From contig NZ_CP038157.1 of the NCBI RefSeq assembly GCF_007641235.1, forward strand, positions 1,674,001 to 1,738,000: 64,000 nucleotides of DNA, given 5' to 3'. The position numbers were made by a program, and so were the translations under genes. The notes beneath the pieces were generated by a model. That model saw only the letters and a program-made list of their open reading frames with translations. It did not search any database and was not told the origin of the DNA. Positions 59,339-64,000 of this stretch are shown here, piece after piece; the stretch's first letter is position 1; the number at the start of each line of letters is the position of its first letter. Origin of the DNA: Corynebacterium sanguinis. GTDB lineage: Bacteria; Actinomycetota; Actinomycetes; Mycobacteriales; Mycobacteriaceae.

Positions 59339-60487
59339 ATGGCAGCGAAAAAGAAGACTACCGCGGCAGCGGGCGGGGATCGCCAAAACGCGCTCGACGC
59401 TGCGCTGGCGATGATTGAGAAGGACTTCGGCAAGGGCGCGGTCATGCGCCTCGGGGATGAAAATCGCCCCCCGATCCAGGTCATTTCCTCCGGCAACACC
59501 GCGATCGACGTTGCGCTCGGCATCGGCGGGTTCCCGCGGGGGCGAGTCGTGGAGATTTACGGGCCCGAGTCCTCCGGTAAGACCACCGTTGCGCTGCACG
59601 CGATTGCCTCCGCCCAGCGCGCCGGCGGAATCGCCGCGTTTATTGACGCCGAACACGCCCTGGACCCCGACTACGCCCGCAAACTCGGCGTGGATACCGA
59701 CAACCTCTTAGTCTCCCAGCCCGACACGGGCGAGCAGGCGCTGGAAATCGCTGACATGCTGGTGCGGTCGGGCGCTATCGACATCATCGTCATTGACTCG
59801 GTCGCCGCGCTGACGCCGAAGGCCGAAATCGAAGGCGAAATGGGCGACTCCCACGTCGGCCTCCAGGCCCGCCTGATGTCTCAGGCGCTGCGCAAAATGA
59901 CCGGCGCGCTCTACAACTCCGGAACCACCGCGATCTTTATTAACCAGCTGCGCGAGAAGATCGGCGTGATGTTCGGATCACCCGAGACCACCACCGGCGG
60001 CAAGGCCCTGAAGTTCTACGCCTCCGTGCGTTGCGACGTCCGTCGCATCCAAACCCTCAAGGACGGCCAGGATTCCATCGGCAACCGCACCAGGCTCAAG
60101 GTGGTCAAGAACAAGGTGTCGCCGCCGTTCAAGATCGCCGAATTCGACATCATGTACGGCGAGGGCATTTCGCGCGAATCCTCCATCATCGACATGGGCG
60201 TCGACAACGGCATCGTGAAAAAGTCCGGTTCCTGGTTCACCTACGAGGGCGACCAGCTGGGCCAGGGCAAGGAGAAGGCCCGATTGTTCCTCAAGGACAA
60301 CGTCGATTTGGCGAACGAGATCGAGGACAAGATCTTCCAGAAGCTCGGCGTCGGCGCCTACGCGGGCAACGGCGACGAGCTCACCGACGACCCGGTCGAC
60401 ATGGTCCCCAACATCGACTTCGACGACGACGATGCCAACGAGCCGCTGGGCGCCTCCGATAGCAACCTGGTGCCTAACGAGGGTTAA
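59339..60487 (+). CDS. recA: Recombinase A
   Basis: Strand-exchange ATPase and SOS co-protease. The 382 residues show Walker [10 protein letters not shown] (about 70-78), Walker [12 protein letters not shown], the L1/L2 DNA loops ([22 protein letters not shown] and [12 protein letters not shown]) and an acidic C-terminal tail. ATG 59339 is chosen because AAGGGAG lies 8 nt upstream; GTG 59330 overlaps that ribosome site. Intein-free, unlike some mycobacterial recA genes. recX follows after 5 bp. Confidence 0.98.
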   Translation: MAAKKKTTAAAGGDRQNALDAALAMIEKDFGKGAVMRLGDENRPPIQVISSGNTAIDVALGIGGFPRGRVVEIYGPESSGKTTVALHAIASAQRAGGIAAFIDAEHALDPDYARKLGVDTDNLLVSQPDTGEQALEIADMLVRSGAIDIIVIDSVAALTPKAEIEGEMGDSHVGLQARLMSQALRKMTGALYNSGTTAIFINQLREKIGVMFGSPETTTGGKALKFYASVRCDVRRIQTLKDGQDSIGNRTRLKVVKNKVSPPFKIAEFDIMYGEGISRESSIIDMGVDNGIVKKSGSWFTYEGDQLGQGKEKARLFLKDNVDLANEIEDKIFQKLGVGAYAGNGDELTDDPVDMVPNIDFDDDDANEPLGASDSNLVPNEG

Positions 60488-60492
60488 GCACA

Positions 60493-61074
60493 ATGGCCGA
60501 CCCTGATCCGCACAAGGTCGCCCAGCTCAAGGCCGCCCTCGAACACTTCCAGCCGGGCACGCTGTTCGACCGCGAAGAGGAGCAGGCTTTGGCGCCTGTG
60601 CGCACGCGAGCTTTGCGTTTGCTCGACCAGCGAGCCCGGTCAAAATCCGAGCTGCGCTCGCGCCTCATCTCCGCGGAGTTCGACCCAAAGCTCGTCGAGC
60701 GGGTCCTCGACTCACTGGAGAACTCGGGGCTGATCAATGACGCGGTTTTTGCCAGCGAGTGGGTCCGCCAGCGCTCCCAGCGAAGGGGAAAGTCGGTTCG
60801 TGCGCTCGACATGGAGCTGCTGGACAAGGGGGTTGCTGAGCCGGTACGCCAGGAGGCGCTGTCCCAGATCACCGCCGAGGAAGAGGAAGCCGCCGCCCGA
60901 GCTGTCGCGGAGAAGAAGGCCCGCGAAGTCAAGGCAGCGCCATCCGATCGCGCGGAGTACGACAAGCACCTGCGCCGGATTGTTGGGGTGATGGCGCGTC
61001 GCGGCTACAGCTCGGCGCTGAGCCTGCGGCTGGGCCGCGACGTGCTCGACGCACGGATTGCCGAGTGCGAGTGA
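60493..61074 (+). CDS. recX: Regulatory protein RecX
   Basis: Inhibits RecA filament growth. The 193 residues contain three-helix RecX repeats: RALRLLDQRARSKSELRSRLI, then VERVLDSLENSGLINDAVFASEWVRQRSQRRGKSVRALDMELLDKGV, and a C-terminal repeat. ATG 60493 is 5 bp after recA; the pair is co-transcribed as in most Actinobacteria. Confidence 0.93.
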   Translation: MADPDPHKVAQLKAALEHFQPGTLFDREEEQALAPVRTRALRLLDQRARSKSELRSRLISAEFDPKLVERVLDSLENSGLINDAVFASEWVRQRSQRRGKSVRALDMELLDKGVAEPVRQEALSQITAEEEEAAARAVAEKKAREVKAAPSDRAEYDKHLRRIVGVMARRGYSSALSLRLGRDVLDARIAECE

Positions 61075-61276
61075 CCCAGCTGCGCAGGCCAGCCAATGGC
61101 ACTGCACCTCTAACGGCTGAGGGTGACTGGCCACAGTCAATCGGGGGCATGGTGCCATCCACCAAAAGACCGCCGGTGTCGCGGGAGTGAGGGACGACCT
61201 GAGCGCGCGGATGGCGAGAATCGCTCATGAAACCCGCTGAGATCCTCGGCGGTTATGTCTGCCGGTTCAGCGGCGA

Positions 61277-61282
61277 TAGACT
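61277..61282 (+). promoter_or_regulatory. -10 hexamer of miaB
   Basis: TAGACT ends 8 nt before GTG 61291. If used, the upstream in-frame ATG 61255 cannot be the start. The rest of the 216-bp gap after recX shows no gene. Confidence 0.45.
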
Positions 61283-61290
61283 CGCTAGCC

Positions 61291-62808
61291 GTGACAACTT
61301 CGCTGAACCCCGATGCCGCACGCACCTACGAGGTGCGCACCTTCGGCTGCCAGATGAACGTGCACGACTCCGAGCGCATCTCCGGGATGCTCGAGGACGC
61401 GGGATACACCGCGGCCGACGAGGGGGCCGAGCCCGACCTGGTGGTTTTCAACACCTGCGCCGTGCGTGACAACGCGGACCAGCGCCTCTACGGCTCGCTC
61501 GGTCAGCTGAAGAAGACCAAGGACAACCACCCGGGGATGCAGATCGCCGTCGGCGGGTGCCTGGCGCAGAAAGACCGCGACACGGTGATAGAGAAGGCGC
61601 CGTGGGTGGACGCCGTCTTCGGCACCCACAACATGTCGGCGCTCCCAGCGCTGCTCGACCGCGCGCGCGTCAGCGAGGAAGCCCAGGTCGAGGTGGTGGA
61701 AGCACTCGAGGTCTTCCCCTCGGTGCTGCCGGCGAAGCGGGAAAGCTCTTACGCGGGCTGGGTGTCCATCTCGGTGGGCTGCAACAACACCTGCACGTTT
61801 TGTATCGTTCCCTCGCTGCGCGGCAAGGAGCTCGACCGTCGCCCCGGAGACATCCTCGCCGAGGTCAAGGCCCTCGTGGATCAGGGGGTCTCCGAGGTGA
61901 CCCTGCTCGGCCAGAACGTTAACGCCTACGGGGTCAACTTTGTCGACGCATCCCTTGAGCGGGATCGTTCCGCGTTTTCCAAGCTGCTGCGTGCCTGCGG
62001 GGACATCGAGGGGCTCGAAAGGGTGCGTTTTACCTCGCCGCATCCGGCGGAGTTCACCTCAGACGTGATTGATGCAATGGCGGAGACTCCCAACGTGTGC
62101 CCGCAGCTGCACATGCCGCTGCAGTCCGGCTCGGACAAAGTGCTCAAGGAGATGCGCAGGTCGTACCGATCGAAGAAGTTCCTCGCCATCTTGGATGAGG
62201 TGCGCGACAAGCTGCCCCACGCGGCGATCACCACCGACATCATCGTCGGCTTCCCCGGCGAGACTGAAGAGGACTTCCAGGCCACCCTCGACGTGGTGGA
62301 AAAGGCCCGGTTTACCTCGGCGTTTACCTTCCAATACTCGCCACGTCCCGGCACCCCGGCCGCGGAGATGGCCGACCAGCTGCCGAAGGACGTTGTCCAG
62401 AAGCGATTCGAGCGCCTCGTGGCGCTGCAGGAGCGCATCAGCGCGGAGGAAAACGCCAAGCTCATCGGCACCGAGGTGGAGCTGCTGGTCCAGGCGGGCG
62501 GAGGCAAGAAGAACGACTCCACCCAGCGCATGTCGGGCCGGGCGCGGGACGGGCGCCTGGTGCACTTCACCCCGCGGGGTGAGATTGACCAGGAGGTGCG
62601 CCCGGGTGATGTTGTGTACGTCGCCGTGACGGATGCGAAGCCGCACTACCTGATTGCTGATTCGGGCGTCGTCAAGCATCGTCGCACAAAGGCCGGGGAC
62701 AATTCCGCGGCGGGCGATGTTCCCACGACCGCACCGATCGGGGTCGGGCTGGGGTTGCCTTCGATTGGCAAGCCCGGTGCGGCCCCGGCAAGCAGCGGCT
62801 GCTGCTAG
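61291..62808 (+). CDS. miaB: tRNA-2-methylthio-N6-dimethylallyladenosine synthase
   Basis: Radical-SAM enzyme adding a methylthio group to i6A37 of tRNA. The 505-residue protein has the N-terminal cluster domain ([31 protein letters not shown]), the radical-[11 protein letters not shown] motif (about 162-169), GQNVNAYG and a C-terminal TRAM domain. The extreme C-terminus ends GCC, a Cys-rich oddity of unknown meaning. GTG 61291 is preferred on promoter evidence; ATG 61255 would add 12 residues. Confidence 0.96.
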   Translation: MTTSLNPDAARTYEVRTFGCQMNVHDSERISGMLEDAGYTAADEGAEPDLVVFNTCAVRDNADQRLYGSLGQLKKTKDNHPGMQIAVGGCLAQKDRDTVIEKAPWVDAVFGTHNMSALPALLDRARVSEEAQVEVVEALEVFPSVLPAKRESSYAGWVSISVGCNNTCTFCIVPSLRGKELDRRPGDILAEVKALVDQGVSEVTLLGQNVNAYGVNFVDASLERDRSAFSKLLRACGDIEGLERVRFTSPHPAEFTSDVIDAMAETPNVCPQLHMPLQSGSDKVLKEMRRSYRSKKFLAILDEVRDKLPHAAITTDIIVGFPGETEEDFQATLDVVEKARFTSAFTFQYSPRPGTPAAEMADQLPKDVVQKRFERLVALQERISAEENAKLIGTEVELLVQAGGGKKNDSTQRMSGRARDGRLVHFTPRGEIDQEVRPGDVVYVAVTDAKPHYLIADSGVVKHRRTKAGDNSAAGDVPTTAPIGVGLGLPSIGKPGAAPASSGCC

Positions 62809-62839
62809 AGTCAATCGAAAGTTCGATTGAGGAGGGCAC

Positions 62840-63472
62840 GTGCAGGATCAGTCAGACCATCTCGCGCGCGAGGAGCGCGCCGCCGCGTCCCGCGTGGACC
62901 TCGTCGCGACGCGTTGGGCGCTCATCGCGGCGGTGGTGCTTTACGTCATCGCGCTATTCCTGCCGTTCGCCGGCAACGTGGCCGGCTGGCAGATCCTCAC
63001 CTTCACCGACGCGGCGGACGCGGTGCAGGCGAAGCTGACGGAATACGCGTTTACGGTTCTGTCGTTTATCGGCCTCGTGGTGCTGACGTCGCTGGTGCTT
63101 GCCACCAGGCGATTCCCCCTCGCCGCCGCGGGGTGGATGTTTACCACAGTGTCGTTTTTCATCTCCATCCTCGCGATCTGGCTGCGCCGGACCAGTTCCG
63201 CGTTCGACGAAGGTTTCTACCACGGTCCGGGGATTTACCTGGCGATTGTTGCCGTCGGGATCGCCGTGTTCGCCTACATCCCGGTCGTGCTGCGGCGCAG
63301 CGAGACCCAGTCCGAGATCGCCGAGCGCCGCGGTGCGCTGGAGGGCCGAGACGAGGTCGCCCTGGCGCAGCAGGCCGCCAGCCGCGAGGCCGCGGGGGAA
63401 AACAACCCGCTGCTTGTCGACGACCGCCGCGCCCGCGCCGCCGAGAGGCACGAAAAGTACCGGGAGGGCTAG
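62840..63472 (+). CDS. Membrane protein of the Rv2732c family
   Basis: Protein of 210 residues with four predicted membrane helices (about 27-45, 70-88, 95-113, 130-150) and a charged C-terminal tail (EIAERRGALEGRDEVALAQQ). Function unknown. Mycobacteria have a related gene (Rv2732c) beside the recA-miaB region, and this context is the main support. GTG 62840 with GGAGGG about 6 nt upstream. Confidence 0.8.
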   Translation: MQDQSDHLAREERAAASRVDLVATRWALIAAVVLYVIALFLPFAGNVAGWQILTFTDAADAVQAKLTEYAFTVLSFIGLVVLTSLVLATRRFPLAAAGWMFTTVSFFISILAIWLRRTSSAFDEGFYHGPGIYLAIVAVGIAVFAYIPVVLRRSETQSEIAERRGALEGRDEVALAQQAASREAAGENNPLLVDDRRARAAERHEKYREG

Positions 63473-63711
63473 GGAGCGCTCTGGTGGCTGCCCAAGGGGA
63501 CGGGCTCGTCGCTGACGTGCTGCGTTGCGGTACCAGCCTCCCGAGCGATATGTTTCCCTTTCAGGGTTGACCGCACTGACCTGGGCAGAACCGAGGCCTG
63601 GGCGCTGGCTGCAGTACATCCGCGCGATGGTTTTGGAGCCCGCGGCAATCCTTCTGAAAGTGGGTATGCTGTCTGCGGCTGAATCGATCGGTGGAAAGTG
63701 AAGGGGCAGTC
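63473..63711 (+). other. Intergenic region with a candidate promoter
   Basis: No gene seen in these 239 bp. A GGGTATGCT extended -10 at about 63662-63670 could drive the small gene at 63712; no clear -35. Confidence 0.35.
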
Positions 63712-63963
63712 GTGGCTAAGTGGTTTGATCAGGCGCGTGAAATTGATCGCCTGCGCAGCGAGAATCAGCGGTTGCTTAGCCTGGCTGAGCAGCTGAAGAT
63801 CCGGCTTGGTGACTCCGCAGCAAACACCGATATATACGGTGTGTCCGATGAGGAGAAGCAGGCGGTGGCCGACGGGCGACCGGTCGAGGCGATCAAGAAA
63901 TACCGGGAACGCACCGGGGCGGACCTTTTGACGGCGAAAAGGGCGATTGATTCGGTTTCTTAG
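63712..63963 (+). CDS. Small protein with coiled coil and L7/L12 C-terminal-like tail
   Basis: An 83-residue protein. The first half is a coiled coil (AREIDRLRSENQRLLSLAEQ); the second half (about 52-83, AVADGRPVEAIKKYRERTG followed by ADLLTAKRAIDSV) closely resembles the C-terminal domain of ribosomal protein L7/L12, the part that recruits translation factors. GTG 63712 is chosen because AAGGGG lies 5 nt upstream; an in-frame GTG at 63691 is less well placed. Function unknown. Confidence 0.8.
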   Translation: MAKWFDQAREIDRLRSENQRLLSLAEQLKIRLGDSAANTDIYGVSDEEKQAVADGRPVEAIKKYRERTGADLLTAKRAIDSVS

Positions 63964-64000
63964 TTTGGCGGGCAGCTCGGTCGGCGGGCAGCCCTGGCTG

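Overview
The window reads as a contiguous stretch of a Corynebacterium chromosome (high-GC actinobacterium). Four things point there: gene order matching the C. glutamicum tsf-to-recA region as I remember it; actinobacterial or mycolata-specific genes (mycothione reductase, a PptT-type phosphopantetheinyl transferase, malate:quinone oxidoreductase, ClgR, DUF3046 next to recA, a TIGR03085 protein, BioYMN, short NusA, long FtsK); frequent GTG/TTG starts; and many genes that look leaderless. I cannot name the species.

Layout. 0-8.8 kb: translation and lipid/isoprenoid core (tsf, pyrH, frr, cdsA, rlmN, DUF2631, dxr, Rip1/RseP-type protease, ispG). 8.8-18.7 kb: penicillin-binding lipoprotein, methionine aminopeptidase, mycothione reductase with an alpha/beta hydrolase, mqo, SelO, cobA and a methyltransferase. 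18.7-22.6 kb: the most accessory part, with a DedA protein, a stand-alone AAA ATPase preceded by a TTGATAA repeat array, about 450 bp of repeat-rich non-coding DNA, an endonuclease-like gene broken by an amber codon, and yaaA. 22.6-32.1 kb: proS, an MMPL transporter, a DUF4439-like lipoprotein, then rimP-nusA-ylxR-infB. 32.2-33.6 kb: a complete IS3-family (IS150-like) element with 4-bp target duplication, sitting between infB and rbfA. 33.7-43.8 kb: rbfA, DHH phosphoesterase, MATE exporter, metallophosphoesterase, pptT, truB (opposite strand), ribF, nucleoside hydrolase, rpsO, pnp. 43.8-50 kb: AMIN-like lipoprotein, dapB-thyX-dapA-rnj, TIGR03085 protein. 50-58.9 kb: ftsK, terC behind a yybP-ykoY-type manganese riboswitch, pgsA-cinA-clgR, pspA, and bioYMN with a BioQ-like operator. 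58.9-64 kb: DUF3046, recA-recX, miaB, an Rv2732c-like membrane protein and a small L7/L12-tail protein.

How the genes work together. Most genes are housekeeping. Translation and RNA metabolism dominate (tsf, frr, infB, rbfA, rimP, nusA, rpsO, pnp, rnj, truB, rlmN, miaB, proS, map). They are joined by envelope lipid synthesis (cdsA, pgsA, pptT), the MEP pathway (dxr, ispG), lysine/diaminopimelate synthesis (dapA, dapB), DNA repair and segregation (recA, recX, ftsK) and stress control (clgR, pspA, yaaA, mtr).

The regulatory DNA is the most informative part. About twenty genes have a TANNNT hexamer ending 6-8 nt before the start codon, the leaderless signature. Other readable elements are a Mn riboswitch that can hide the terC ribosome binding site, a SigH-like promoter before clgR, a palindromic BioQ-like site overlapping the bioY promoter, and an SOS-like box before recA. 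I found no tRNA, rRNA, CRISPR array, prophage or clearly new multi-gene defence system. The best candidate for something undescribed is the AAA ATPase with its TTGATAA array and neighbouring repeats.
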